Part shown: in pieces, positions 9,427-17,985 of the stretch
How positions within the stretch are numbered: position 1 is the stretch's first letter
Layout of the letters: every line of letters starts with the position of its first letter
Assembly (NCBI RefSeq): GCF_000242455.2
Contig: NC_019892.1
Span: 7,946,744-8,010,743, forward strand
DNA from: Singulisphaera acidiphila DSM 18658
GTDB taxonomy: Bacteria > Planctomycetota > Planctomycetia > Isosphaerales > Isosphaeraceae
DNA: 64,000 nucleotides
Direction: 5' to 3'
Program-made: the position numbers and the translations under genes
The notes under the pieces: generated by a model
Databases searched by the model: none
Told to the model about the DNA's origin: nothing
Seen by the model: the letters and a program-made list of their open reading frames with translations, nothing else

Positions 9427-9459
9427 GCCCCAAACGCTGTCACGGTCCCAGATCCGACC

Positions 9460-9504
9460 GGAGGAAGCCACCTTCACGACTCGCAAAAAGGTGGCTCTTC
9501 CTCC
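9460..9504 (+). terminator. Hairpin terminator after the 8860-9426 gene
   Basis: The arms 9460-9474 and 9488-9504 pair over 15 bases with a 2-base bulge and a 13-base loop. It starts 34 bases after the stop codon and is followed by a moderately T-rich stretch. Confidence 0.7.
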
Positions 9505-9538
9505 TTCGTTTTCGTCGAGCGGGGAGCATCTCACTCCA

Positions 9539-10105
9539 ATGTCGTCGTCGACCATCGCCTGTGCCCGCTGCACCTTGGGCAACCACTATTCCAACCGCTT
9601 CTGCGTGGGTTGCGGGCTCCCGCTCGGAGCGACCGCCCCCGACGCCGAGGCCGGTCTTGATGCTCTCGGTCCTTACGAAGCTCCCGAGCCGGCCGACGCC
9701 GATGCGTCCCGCCTGATCCAAGAAATCGCCCAGCGCTGCGGTTTCGAGGCAAGTCCCTCGAGCCACGGTTGGCGGCTGACGGTCCCCTTACAGCTCGATC
9801 GGCGTCAGGCCGTCTACCTGGGCTATGCGGGAACCGATCCCGAAGGCCGTTCGATCCTCTCGCTCGTCTCGGTCTGTGGACCGGCCAATGACCGCGACAC
9901 CAGGATCCTGCTCAAACTCAACGCGCGAAGCGTCGAGGGGCATTTCGCGATCAAAGTCCTCCGTGGCGAAGAATATTTCGTCGTCACCGAGAACATCGCC
10001 TGTGGGTCGACCGGACAGATCGACGCGACCGGCCTGGTTCGCCGCATCGCCGAAGCCGCCGACGGACTCGAAGACCGCCTCTCACGCGGCCTCGACCTGT
10101 ATTGA
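9539..10105 (+). CDS. Zinc-ribbon-containing hypothetical protein
   Basis: A 188-aa protein beginning with a small zinc ribbon: 'CARC' at about residues 8-11 and 'CVGC' about 13 residues later, the CxxC...CxxC pattern of zinc-ribbon adapter domains. The remaining 140 residues look like a compact alpha/beta domain resembling a type III secretion chaperone or YbjN-like fold ('RKAVYLGYAG'-type strand followed by 'VSVCGPANDRD'), but I cannot assign a family with confidence. An upstream GTG at 9491 would add 16 residues ahead of the ribbon and lies inside the preceding terminator, so the ATG at 9539 is preferred. It is convergent with the glycosyltransferase gene at 10148. Confidence 0.7.
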   Translation: MSSSTIACARCTLGNHYSNRFCVGCGLPLGATAPDAEAGLDALGPYEAPEPADADASRLIQEIAQRCGFEASPSSHGWRLTVPLQLDRRQAVYLGYAGTDPEGRSILSLVSVCGPANDRDTRILLKLNARSVEGHFAIKVLRGEEYFVVTENIACGSTGQIDATGLVRRIAEAADGLEDRLSRGLDLY

Positions 10106-10147
10106 TCGTTCCCCCCACAAAAAAAGGCCCCCCCAAGTCCCTGCCCG

Positions 10148-11872
10148 TTAGTGCGATACTGATGAAGCCTCGGGCAGGTCGCGTGCCCGGTAGATCGCGA
10201 TCGTTTGATCGTCGGTCATCCTGACCGGCGTCAGGCCCCGGAGCTCCTGGAAATAATCGTCAGGGCCCCATGGACCCCACTGGAGCGAGGCCGAGACGGC
10301 CAGAAATTCGGTCCCAGCACTCAACTTCGCCGGGAGATTTTCGGGCACCGACACCGCACTGATCAGGTAGTGTGTGCCGGCCACGCCATAATGCCGGGGG
10401 GCCGTGTCACCGAAGTAATAGAGCGTCATGTCGGCCAGGGCGGGCTCCGCTCGCTGAAGTCGAACCAGCGACTTGAGGCCCTGCCCCCAATCGAGGTTGG
10501 AGTCGGCCAGGATCCGCCTCCCCCCGGTCGGCCCGCCGGCGATCGCGTTGAAGTAGGTCAGTTCATGGGGATGAATCCCGAACACGGCGACCGCTTGGCC
10601 GAGCACCCCGATCACCGCCAGAGTCCGCGCCCGTCGGCTCCCCTCGAGGAGGCCAGACACCCAAACGATCGCAAGTGGGGCCAGGGGCAGCAGGTAACGG
10701 AGGCCGTAATTACGCGACGAACCGGCAGCCGTAATGGCCATGAATAAGGCGATGATCGTGGGGAGCATCCACGAGTGATTGTTCGCGGCAAGCGATCGGC
10801 GCAGGAGCAGTCCGCGCCCCAGGAAGAGTAGCCCGACCGTCAGGGGAACCTTCACGGCCAAGGCCACGAAGTAGTAGTACCACCACCCGGTCATCCGCCG
10901 TTCACCGAAGAGATAGCTCGGCCCCCCCTCCCGCTGGCGAACCAACTGGTTGGCGAACCCAACCAGTTCCTCGGGAATCGGAAGCTGCATGGCAGGATCG
11001 ACCCACGGCCGGAGCGTCGCGCCGACCACCTGCTTGAGCGTGCGATGTTCGGCCTGAGGGAGACCGAGCGGGAGAACGGCGAAGCCGGTGACAATCAAAT
11101 TCGCGAGCCCCATGACGACAAGGAAGCCCGACATCCCGCGCGCCACCTCGAACGTCAACCGCACGGGTTGACGCTCACCGCTCCGCCACCGGTCAACCCA
11201 CCAGATGAGGCCGAGCATCGGAGGGATAATCACCGTCGTGTATTTGCACGACATGGCGAGCCCGGCCAAGGCGGCAGCCCCCCAGAAGGCGCGCCGGTCG
11301 CCGGCCTGGAGAAACCGCCAGAAGAGCAAGAACAGGCCGGTCGTGCAGGCGGTGAGCGGCATCTCCATGGTAATCAATGCGCCGTGCGCCAGCAGGTTGG
11401 GGCTAAGCACGAAGAGCAAGGCGGCCAGGGCCATCGCCCTGGGCCCGTAGAGCAGGCGGCTCCAAACCACCGTCAAGCTCCAGGCGACGGCCCAGATCCA
11501 GAGGGAGCTGAGACGAGCGAGCGGAAGCAAGCGGCTCTGGAATTCAAGGGGATCATCGACCCAATTGCGATGTCCCGAGTGGTCGAGAATCCAGAGTAAC
11601 GGGGCCTGCTGGAGCTTCCAGAAGACGAGCGGAGACCCCATTCGCGAAATCTCGTCCTGCTCACCGGTCCGCCACCACCGAGCCGCCACCTTGAGGTAGG
11701 CGACCTCATCGTAGCTGGCCGAGCTGGCGGCGATCGAATCGGCGAGTAAGCCAAGCCCCAGTAGTCCGGCCAGAACGACCACGACGATACACCAACGCGG
11801 GGCGGGACCAGGCGGGAGTGGGTCGCAACTTCCGGCGGAGTCCGGGTTGGGCATCGTGATGTTCGGATCCAT
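10148..11872 (-). CDS. GT39-like membrane glycosyltransferase
   Basis: A 574-aa multi-spanning protein with about 10-12 hydrophobic segments. After a proline-rich N-terminus and the first helix comes 'SYDEVAYLKVAARWW', the acidic motif in the first outer loop of GT39/ArnT/PMT-type enzymes that use polyprenyl-phosphate sugars as donors. 'RALALAALLFVLSPNLLAHG'-like helices and a C-terminal 'DSNLDWGQGLKSL' segment match the planctomycete branch of the family. The longest open frame starts at a TTG at 11896 that overlaps the upstream stop; the ATG at 11872, preceded by AGGAGAGGAG, is more likely. It follows a Gfo/Idh/MocA gene by about 20 bp, so the two are probably co-transcribed. Donor and acceptor are unknown. 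Confidence 0.85.
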   Translation of the reverse strand: MDPNITMPNPDSAGSCDPLPPGPAPRWCIVVVVLAGLLGLGLLADSIAASSASYDEVAYLKVAARWWRTGEQDEISRMGSPLVFWKLQQAPLLWILDHSGHRNWVDDPLEFQSRLLPLARLSSLWIWAVAWSLTVVWSRLLYGPRAMALAALLFVLSPNLLAHGALITMEMPLTACTTGLFLLFWRFLQAGDRRAFWGAAALAGLAMSCKYTTVIIPPMLGLIWWVDRWRSGERQPVRLTFEVARGMSGFLVVMGLANLIVTGFAVLPLGLPQAEHRTLKQVVGATLRPWVDPAMQLPIPEELVGFANQLVRQREGGPSYLFGERRMTGWWYYYFVALAVKVPLTVGLLFLGRGLLLRRSLAANNHSWMLPTIIALFMAITAAGSSRNYGLRYLLPLAPLAIVWVSGLLEGSRRARTLAVIGVLGQAVAVFGIHPHELTYFNAIAGGPTGGRRILADSNLDWGQGLKSLVRLQRAEPALADMTLYYFGDTAPRHYGVAGTHYLISAVSVPENLPAKLSAGTEFLAVSASLQWGPWGPDDYFQELRGLTPVRMTDDQTIAIYRARDLPEASSVSH

Positions 11873-11892
11873 CCCTGGAACAGCTCCTCTCC

Positions 11893-12990
11893 TCAAAGGC
11901 GCGGCGGTCGGACGATCATGCGATGCTCGCGCTGGCTCTGCCTCAGGTCGCTCACCCGTCGGGCGACGGAAAGCGCGTCGCGAATGGTGGGAGCGAGTGA
12001 GGGCTCGCCCTGCACGAGCCGGTGAAACTGCTCGTTGAGCACATCACCGACAGTGGGCTCCAGGGGGAGCCGTTCCTCGTGCGTCCCTTCAGCGTCCGAC
12101 CACTGGATTCGCTCGGGGAGCTCCAGCCAGGCCGCGCCACGCTCGGCGTAGACCTGAAAACCGGGTTGCGGCAAGAAGCGGCTCGCCTCCCCCCAGATGG
12201 TTCGATCATACCGCCCGAATGAGATCTGAACCATCGCTCCATTGGCGAACTCGGCCACGAAGCTCTCGAAGTCAGGGCCGGTCCCCTTCTCACTCTCAGA
12301 GGGAATAATCGTCCCCTCAAAGCCTTGCACCTTGCTGGGCTCGGCCTGGAAGAGAAAACAGCACCAATCGAGGAGGTAGCTCCCCGGATCGATCATCAAC
12401 GGGGCCGGGGCAATCTGATTCGTCGGGCCCGGCTGGCCGTACCGATCGAACCCGAAGAGACGATTCTGCCCGAGGATCAGCCGGGGAGCGCCCAGCGAAG
12501 TGGCCAGCAATTCCCGGAGCCGAAGTGTGGCCGGATAGAATCGGCGGGCGAATTCGGGCATGAACGCAATGCCGCTCGCCTCCACCAGCGCCGCCAGCGC
12601 CTCAAGCTCTTCCGGTTCACTCGCCAGCGGTAAGGCACAATAGACCGGCTTCCGACAGGCGCACGCGATCTCGATCGGATGGAGTCCGAACCACTGTGGG
12701 GTGAGTAAATAGACCACGTCGACGTCCGAACGCTCGATCAGGGCCGTGAGCCCCTCGACCGCCGCACAGCCGAGCTGGGCCGCCTCGATCTCCGCGCGCC
12801 GAAGGACCTGGTCGTACAGCGCCGTCACCTGGAACCGGTCCCTGAGTCGCATCAGGGCCGGTTTGTGCCGAGCCTCCCAGAGCCGGCCCAAGCCGACCAC
12901 TCCAACCCGCAGCCGAACATGTCTCGACACGTCAACAAGCGCCTCCGCCGCCTCCCTGAACGAGCCGAAACCCCAACTCGGCCTGCGCAC
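11893..12990 (-). CDS. Gfo/Idh/MocA family oxidoreductase
   Basis: 365 aa. The N-terminal Rossmann fold is visible in 'LRVGVVGLGRLWEARH' with a GxGxxx dinucleotide-binding turn, followed by 'VDVVYLLTPQWFGLHPIEIA' and 'CRKPVYCALPLASEPEELEA', where the family's catalytic EKP motif is replaced by 'ALP'. The C-terminal half is the alpha/beta substrate-binding domain. Loss of the lysine in the EKP position suggests altered or absent dehydrogenase activity. The start is a GTG at 12990; a second GTG at 12930, just before the Rossmann strand and with GGAGG upstream, is also plausible. It lies directly before the membrane glycosyltransferase, which suggests a shared role in sugar modification. Confidence 0.85.
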   Translation of the reverse strand: MRRPSWGFGSFREAAEALVDVSRHVRLRVGVVGLGRLWEARHKPALMRLRDRFQVTALYDQVLRRAEIEAAQLGCAAVEGLTALIERSDVDVVYLLTPQWFGLHPIEIACACRKPVYCALPLASEPEELEALAALVEASGIAFMPEFARRFYPATLRLRELLATSLGAPRLILGQNRLFGFDRYGQPGPTNQIAPAPLMIDPGSYLLDWCCFLFQAEPSKVQGFEGTIIPSESEKGTGPDFESFVAEFANGAMVQISFGRYDRTIWGEASRFLPQPGFQVYAERGAAWLELPERIQWSDAEGTHEERLPLEPTVGDVLNEQFHRLVQGEPSLAPTIRDALSVARRVSDLRQSQREHRMIVRPPRL

Positions 12991-13120
12991 CGACTTGTCG
13001 CTGTCAGCCTACCACCGAAAGTCGAAATCGGCCACACAAATGAGTGTTAGGTCCTGACACGGCACCGAAACGGTATAGTGCCTCGGGGCCAGATTTTCGT
13101 TACTACGGAGCAACAGGCGA

Positions 13121-13570
13121 ATGCGTGCGGTCTTGCAGCGAGTGAGTCGGGCCTCAGTCGATGTCGAAGGCAAACGGGTCGGTGAGATCGGGCCGGGTTG
13201 GCTGGTCCTCCTCGGCGTGGCCCAGGGCGATTCCGACGGCGACGCCGACCGGCTGGCCGACAAGATCGTCAACCTTCGCGCCTTCGAGGATGCTCAGGGC
13301 AAGATGAATCTCAGCGTCTCCGACATAGGGGGGAGCGTGCTCGTGGTGAGCCAGTTCACCCTGCTCGGTGACTGTCGTGGAGGCCGGCGGCCCAGCTTCA
13401 CCGAAGCCGCTGAGCCAGTCGAAGCCGACCGACTCTATCGTTACTTCGTCGATCGAGTCGCCGCCACCGGGCTCAACGTCGCCACCGGCGTCTTTCGCGC
13501 CATGATGAAGGTCGAACTCGTCAACGACGGGCCGGTGACCCTCCTCCTCGATAGTCGCAAGGCCTTTTGA
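13121..13570 (+). CDS. dtd: D-aminoacyl-tRNA deacylase
   Basis: A 149-aa protein, the normal family length. It hydrolyses D-amino acids (and glycine mischarged on tRNA-Ala) from tRNA in the cytoplasm. The sequence starts 'MRAVLQRVSRASV', carries the active-site 'SQFTLLGD' strand about residue 80, and the 'NDGPVTLLLDS' motif near the C-terminus whose Gly-Pro pair forms the chiral filter. GGAG lies about 11 bases before the ATG. A TATAGT -10-like box sits at 13074-13079. The gene stands alone and is convergent with the toxin-antitoxin pair. Confidence 0.97.
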   Translation: MRAVLQRVSRASVDVEGKRVGEIGPGWLVLLGVAQGDSDGDADRLADKIVNLRAFEDAQGKMNLSVSDIGGSVLVVSQFTLLGDCRGGRRPSFTEAAEPVEADRLYRYFVDRVAATGLNVATGVFRAMMKVELVNDGPVTLLLDSRKAF

Positions 13571-13670
13571 GGAATCCGATTCGCGGGTTGATCCCCAAAA
13601 AAACAAGGATCCACGGAAACGCTAAGAACTCCGCCGCTTGTTTCGACGACTCAGATGACAAACGGCAAAG

Positions 13671-14087
13671 TTACCGCCAGTTGACCAGCGTGAGCGAATA
13701 CCCAAGTTGCTGGATTCGCTGGTAATGGGCCGTATTGCCGGTTACCAGTTCTAAGCCGTGCTGTAAGGCGACGGCGGCAATCATCGGATCGGCTTTGCCA
13801 ATGGTCTGCCCGGTACGGTCCAGGTCACCGGCGATGCGGCCCGCCAGCTCGGTGGTGTTCCGCTCGAACTCAAGCACTTCCTCCAAAGCGACGGCGGTGA
13901 GGAAGTCTTGCAAACGACGGACATTCTGCACCCGCTGGAAGCCATAAACAATTTCCATCACCGTGATGGCTGACACCGACAACACCCGATTTTGCTGTCG
14001 GTAGGTTACGGCATTCTGTGCGATGGCCGGGTTGACAGCCTTAAGGATTTCCGAATAGGTGTCGGTGTCGAGCAGGGCCTTATTCAC
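13671..14087 (-). CDS. PIN-domain toxin (VapC-like ribonuclease)
   Basis: 138 aa. PIN-domain acidic residues are present: Asp7/Asp9 in 'LLDTDTYSE', Glu45 in 'ITVMEIVYGF', Asp100 in 'IGKADPMIAA', and the Asn of 'LVTGNTAHYQRI'. VapC toxins cut tRNA or rRNA in the cytoplasm with Mg2+. Its start overlaps the end of the antitoxin gene by 8 bp, the classic arrangement for translational coupling. The region is visibly less GC-rich than its neighbours, which fits acquisition by transfer. Confidence 0.93.
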   Translation of the reverse strand: MNKALLDTDTYSEILKAVNPAIAQNAVTYRQQNRVLSVSAITVMEIVYGFQRVQNVRRLQDFLTAVALEEVLEFERNTTELAGRIAGDLDRTGQTIGKADPMIAAVALQHGLELVTGNTAHYQRIQQLGYSLTLVNWR

Positions 14088-14331
14088 TGGCCGGAATTCT
14101 CCAAGGCTGCTGCCGTAGGTTCATGGCATGTTCAACCGCTTCGTCCAATTCATCGGCCGCATCCCGCATGGCACCGATTGAGCCTAGCCCGGTCGGGTGC
14201 TGTGCGTGCGGCTTCTGACGGAGGAAGGTCCGCCATGCTTCGGCAATGGCGTCGTCTACCGATGCGAAATGCCCGCTAAGCACTTCCGCGTTGATGGAAC
14301 TTTCCACGTCTTTTGGCAATCGAATCGTCAT
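14080..14331 (-). CDS. Antitoxin, ribbon-helix-helix (ParD/CopG-like)
   Basis: 83 aa. The first 40 residues ('MTIRLPKDVESSINAEV', then 'FASVDDAIAEAWRTF') match ParD-type ribbon-helix-helix DNA-binding domains; the acidic C-terminal half ('DAADELDEAVEHAM') would wrap the toxin. It is likely to repress its own promoter together with the PIN toxin encoded 3' of it. An AAAGGA site precedes the ATG by about 10 bases. RHH antitoxins more often pair with ParE, so ParD-VapC is a mixed but known combination. Confidence 0.88.
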   Translation of the reverse strand: MTIRLPKDVESSINAEVLSGHFASVDDAIAEAWRTFLRQKPHAQHPTGLGSIGAMRDAADELDEAVEHAMNLRQQPWRIPASE

Positions 14332-14468
14332 AACACGCTTTTTCCTTTAGCTTTAGCCTATCAGACCCGCCCCATTTTGCCAAGGGAATCGGCCAGGGTG
14401 CTGCTGGCAGATTGGAAACGTCGATCTCGGGAATCACCGGTGTTTTAGCCGATTTGCGAGTCGTTCGT

Positions 14469-14498
14469 AAAAAAAAAGCACGGCCGGGCCGGCCGTGC
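14469..14498 (-). terminator. Rho-independent terminator of glmU
   Basis: On the minus strand a 10-bp GC-rich palindromic stem (14478-14498) is followed directly by about 9 T residues (14469-14477 read as A on the plus strand). It begins 31 bases after the glmU stop codon. Confidence 0.9.
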
Positions 14499-14529
14499 GA
14501 CGAGTTAGTTTCAGCTGGGCTGAGAACGG

Positions 14530-15795
14530 TCAGGACCGATTCGAGAGCGGTCGCGCGGGAATTCCGGCGACGGTCTGGCCATCGGCTACCTCCTGCCCCT
14601 TGGTGACCACGGCGTTGGCGCCGATCGTGGCACCTTCCCCGATCGTCACCGGTGCCACGAGAATCGCTCCCGACCCGATCATCGCATTCGCGCCGATGGT
14701 CGTTCGGTGTTTCTGGCGGCCATCGAAATTCGCCGTCACGGCCGTCGCGCCGATGTTGGTGTTCGCCCCGAGGTGGGCATCGCCCAGGTAGGCGAGGTGC
14801 CGTGCCCGGGCTCCGCTCTCGAAATGTGAGCGGTTCACTTCGACGAAAGCACCCACTTCGGCTCCGTCATCCAACACCGTCCCGTCGCGCACATGGGCGA
14901 AGGGGCCGATCCGGCATTGGGCCCCGATCTTCACCGTCCCGCTCACCACCGAGAAGGGGAAGATGACCGTGTCGGGTCCGATCGTGACCCGGCCGTCGAT
15001 ATACGTATTCCGTGGGTCGACGATGCTGACCCCTTCGGTCATCCAATGGTCCTGGATCCTCGCCTGCATGATGGCGTGGGCCTGCGCCAGGTGCTGCCGC
15101 GTGTTGACGCCAAGGATGTCGTCCGCGTCGAGGACCGGGAGCGCGACCACCTTCCGGCCCATCGACTGGAGCCAGGCCGGGGCATCGGTCAGGTAGTACT
15201 CGCCCTGGGCATTGCTGGTGTCGAGCTTATCGAGAGCATCCCAGAGACCAGGCAGGTCGAACACGTAGCAGCTTGGGTTGACCTCCGAGATTTGCTTCTC
15301 TTCCGCGTTGCAGTCGCGTTGCTCGACGATCCGGAGAAACCGCCCGGCCGAGTCGCGCAAGATCCGACCGAAGCCGGTCGGGTCGGGCACGATGGCAGTG
15401 CCAAGCAAGCAGGCGGCCGCATCCCCATGCTGACGGCTGAGGAGGTCGGCGAGCGGTTGGGGACGGACCAACGGTTCATCCCCAACCAGAACCAGGGCGG
15501 GGCCTTGGTAATCTTCGAGGAGCGCGTGGCACGCTTTCACGGCGTCGCCGGTACCGAGTTGGCGTGTCTGGGTTGCGAACAGAATGTCGGGTTCGTCCGC
15601 CAAGGCCGAGCGAACCTGATCGGCACCATAGCCCACCACGACGATGATCGTCTTGGCCCCCGCCTGGCGGGCAGCCTCGACCACGTAATGAATCATCGGC
15701 TGGCCGCAGACCTCGTGAAGCACCTTGGCCTTTTCCGACTTCATCCGTTTGCCATGGCCGGCCGCCAAGATGATCGCTACTGGACCCTGAATCAT
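14530..15795 (-). CDS. glmU: GlmU-like bifunctional UDP-GlcNAc pyrophosphorylase / GlcN-1-P acetyltransferase
   Basis: 421 aa, about 35 shorter than E. coli GlmU. The N-terminal uridyltransferase shows 'IILAAGHGKRMKSEKAKVLH', a variant of the LAAGxGTRMxSxxPKxLH signature with Lys for Thr and Ala for Pro, and later 'GDEPLV'. The C-terminal left-handed beta-helix has 'RIGPFAHVRDG', 'ARHLAYLGDAHLG', 'NIGATAVTANFDG' and 'LVAPVTIGEGATIGANAVV'. The catalytic His and the two Asn are kept, but the Lys after 'FVE' in E. coli is Asn here and the C-terminal tail is missing. It makes UDP-GlcNAc, with GlmS encoded at 56650. The ATG at 15795 was chosen because it starts right before the nucleotide-binding strand. 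Confidence 0.9.
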   Translation of the reverse strand: MIQGPVAIILAAGHGKRMKSEKAKVLHEVCGQPMIHYVVEAARQAGAKTIIVVVGYGADQVRSALADEPDILFATQTRQLGTGDAVKACHALLEDYQGPALVLVGDEPLVRPQPLADLLSRQHGDAAACLLGTAIVPDPTGFGRILRDSAGRFLRIVEQRDCNAEEKQISEVNPSCYVFDLPGLWDALDKLDTSNAQGEYYLTDAPAWLQSMGRKVVALPVLDADDILGVNTRQHLAQAHAIMQARIQDHWMTEGVSIVDPRNTYIDGRVTIGPDTVIFPFSVVSGTVKIGAQCRIGPFAHVRDGTVLDDGAEVGAFVEVNRSHFESGARARHLAYLGDAHLGANTNIGATAVTANFDGRQKHRTTIGANAMIGSGAILVAPVTIGEGATIGANAVVTKGQEVADGQTVAGIPARPLSNRS

Positions 15796-16100
15796 GATGT
15801 GACTTAACCTTAGCGAATGAGAAGACACCGACATCGTGACCCTTCACGGGTCAGGGAAAATCATAGAGGAGGTCCTCACTCTTCGTCAAACAGGTCGCTC
15901 GCACCAGGATCACGAACCTTGAAGGATCGCCGTCGATCTGGCACACTGACGACGTGTCGGCGGCCCCTTTTGTTTTGTTTTTTGAAATGCGGGACGCTGC
16001 GGATCTCACCTTCCGGACGGCGCGGCCAGAGTCGGCCCCACGATAGGGGCCAGCCCAGCACCGCGTATGATCCCTCTTTTTTCCGAGGATTCGTCGGCCC
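15796..16100. promoter_or_regulatory. Divergent intergenic region between glmU and gatC
   Basis: This 305-bp stretch separates glmU (minus) from gatC (plus), so promoters for both must lie here. A T-rich patch at about 15968-15985 is a candidate promoter neighbourhood, but I cannot place hexamers with confidence. No gene is evident. Confidence 0.4.
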
Positions 16101-16388
16101 ATGGCATTGTCGATCGACGAGGTGGCTCAGGTCGCCCTGCTTGCCCGGCTGCGGTTGAGTCCGGCCGAACTGGAAACGTTCACCGGCCAGCTCAACTCGA
16201 TCGTGGAGTTTGTGGCGCAGCTCCAGGAGCTGGATACGACAAACGTCGAGCCTTTGGCTCACGGCGTCGAGGTCCGCAATGTCTTCCGCGAGGACGTGCG
16301 CGGACCTTCGCTTGCGAGAGAGGCCGCGCTGTCGAACGCCCCCAAGCGGAACACGGACAGCTTCCTTGTGCCGGCCGTGCTCGAATAA
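16101..16388 (+). CDS. gatC: Asp/Glu-tRNA amidotransferase subunit C
   Basis: 95 aa, normal length. GatC is the small belt subunit that clamps GatA to GatB. The sequence 'SIDEVAQVALLARLRLSPAE' at the front, 'FTGQLNSIVEFVAQLQELDT', and the C-terminal 'PSLAREAALSNAPKR' and 'FLVPAVLE' are all typical. It is first in the order gatC-gatA-gatB, with 51 bp to gatA. The complex converts Glu-tRNA(Gln) and/or Asp-tRNA(Asn) to the amidated forms. Confidence 0.97.
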   Translation: MALSIDEVAQVALLARLRLSPAELETFTGQLNSIVEFVAQLQELDTTNVEPLAHGVEVRNVFREDVRGPSLAREAALSNAPKRNTDSFLVPAVLE

Positions 16389-16439
16389 GCGTCTTTCGCC
16401 GCCTAATCTCCTTCACCCCGCCCCCAGGATCGACCGCTG

Positions 16440-17933
16440 ATGGACCTGACTCGCACGACCGCATGCGAATGGATCTCCCAGTTGAACGCGGGGAAAATCA
16501 CCTCCGAAGAACTCGTCGGCGGCTACCTACAACGCGCCGATGAGCTCCAACGGCTCAACGCGTTCGTCCACCTCGATCGCGACGCCGTGCTCGCCCAGGC
16601 CAAGGCGATCGACGCGCGTCGGCAGGCCGGTGAGCCGGTCGGCCCCCTCGGAGGCTTGCCGGTCGCCATCAAAGACGTGCTCTGCGTCAACGGTGAGCCG
16701 ACGACGTGCGGGAGCCGGATGCTCGAGAACTTCCGCCCCCCCTACGACGCGACCGTCATCGCCCGGCTCAAATCAGCCGGCGCGATCCTGTTCGGCAAGA
16801 CGAACATGGACGAATTCGCGATGGGCTCATCCACCGAGAACAGTGCCTACGGGCCGACCCGCAACCCGTGGGATGAGGAGCGGATCCCCGGGGGATCCTC
16901 CGGAGGCTCGGCCGTCGCCATCGCCGCCGACCTCGCCCCCCTCTCCCTCGGCACCGACACCGGCGGCTCGATCCGCCAGCCCGCGGCGCTCTGCGGCGTG
17001 GTTGGCCTCAAGCCGACCTACGGCCGGGTGAGCCGGTACGGCCTGATCGCCTACGCCAGCTCGCTCGATCAGGTCGGGCCGTTCGCTCACGACCTGGCCG
17101 ACGCCGCCCTCTTGCTCAAGGTGATCTCGGGACGCGACCCGCACGACTCGACGAGCGTTGATGCGCCGGTGCCCGACTACTCGGCCACCCTGGACACTCC
17201 GCCGGAAACGCTACGCATCGGCATCGTCCGTGAGTTCTTCAGCGAAGGGCTCGACCCCGAAGTCGAGGCGGCCGTCCGCGAGGCGATCCGGGTTTACGAG
17301 AAGGCCGGGGCCACGATCAAGGAGGTTTCGCTCCCCCACTCCAAGTTCGGCGTCCCCGCCTACTACCTGGTTGCACCCGCCGAGTGCTCGAGCAACCTCT
17401 CACGCTACGACGGCACGATCTACGGCCATCGCGCGGAGGACTTCTCGGCGAAATTCCCCGGCGAGGAAGACTTGCCCCCCTTGATCCGGATGATGATGGC
17501 CAGCCGGGCCGAAGGCTTCGGAGCCGAGGTCAAGCGGCGGATCATGCTCGGCACGTTCGCCCTCTCGGCCGGCTATGCCGACCAGTACTACAACCAGGCC
17601 TTGAAGGTCAGGCGCCTGATCCGCAACGACTTCGACACTGCTTTCAAAGATGTCGACGTACTGATCGGACCAACCTCCCCCACGGCGGCGTTCAAACTCG
17701 GCGAGCGAACGGCCGACCCGCTGGCCATGTACCTGTCCGATATCTACACGATCACGGCCAACCTGGCCGGAATCCCCGGCTTGAGCATCCCCTGCGGCTC
17801 GACCGCCTCGGGTCTGCCGATCGGTCTCCAGTTGCTCGCGCCGGCCTTCGCCGAGGAAAACCTCCTGCGAACCGCCCGCGTTTTCGAGCGATCGACCGAC
17901 TGGCACACACGACGGCCGCCGGCAGCGCGATGA
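16440..17933 (+). CDS. gatA: Asp/Glu-tRNA amidotransferase subunit A (amidase)
   Basis: 497 aa, full length. GatA releases ammonia from glutamine and channels it to GatB. The amidase-signature triad is present: Lys78 in 'LPVAIKDVL', cis-Ser153 in 'PGGSSGGSAVA', and nucleophile Ser177 in 'GTDTGGSIRQPA'. The following 'GLKPTYGRVSRYGLIAYASS' is diagnostic for GatA rather than general amidases such as the one at 40171. AGGA precedes the ATG by about 11 bases. There are 52 bp to gatB. Confidence 0.98.
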   Translation: MDLTRTTACEWISQLNAGKITSEELVGGYLQRADELQRLNAFVHLDRDAVLAQAKAIDARRQAGEPVGPLGGLPVAIKDVLCVNGEPTTCGSRMLENFRPPYDATVIARLKSAGAILFGKTNMDEFAMGSSTENSAYGPTRNPWDEERIPGGSSGGSAVAIAADLAPLSLGTDTGGSIRQPAALCGVVGLKPTYGRVSRYGLIAYASSLDQVGPFAHDLADAALLLKVISGRDPHDSTSVDAPVPDYSATLDTPPETLRIGIVREFFSEGLDPEVEAAVREAIRVYEKAGATIKEVSLPHSKFGVPAYYLVAPAECSSNLSRYDGTIYGHRAEDFSAKFPGEEDLPPLIRMMMASRAEGFGAEVKRRIMLGTFALSAGYADQYYNQALKVRRLIRNDFDTAFKDVDVLIGPTSPTAAFKLGERTADPLAMYLSDIYTITANLAGIPGLSIPCGSTASGLPIGLQLLAPAFAEENLLRTARVFERSTDWHTRRPPAAR

Positions 17934-17985
17934 CTCTCTCGGCTCCTCAACACGTACAACGAAGCGATTCCAAGGCAGGCGGCAC

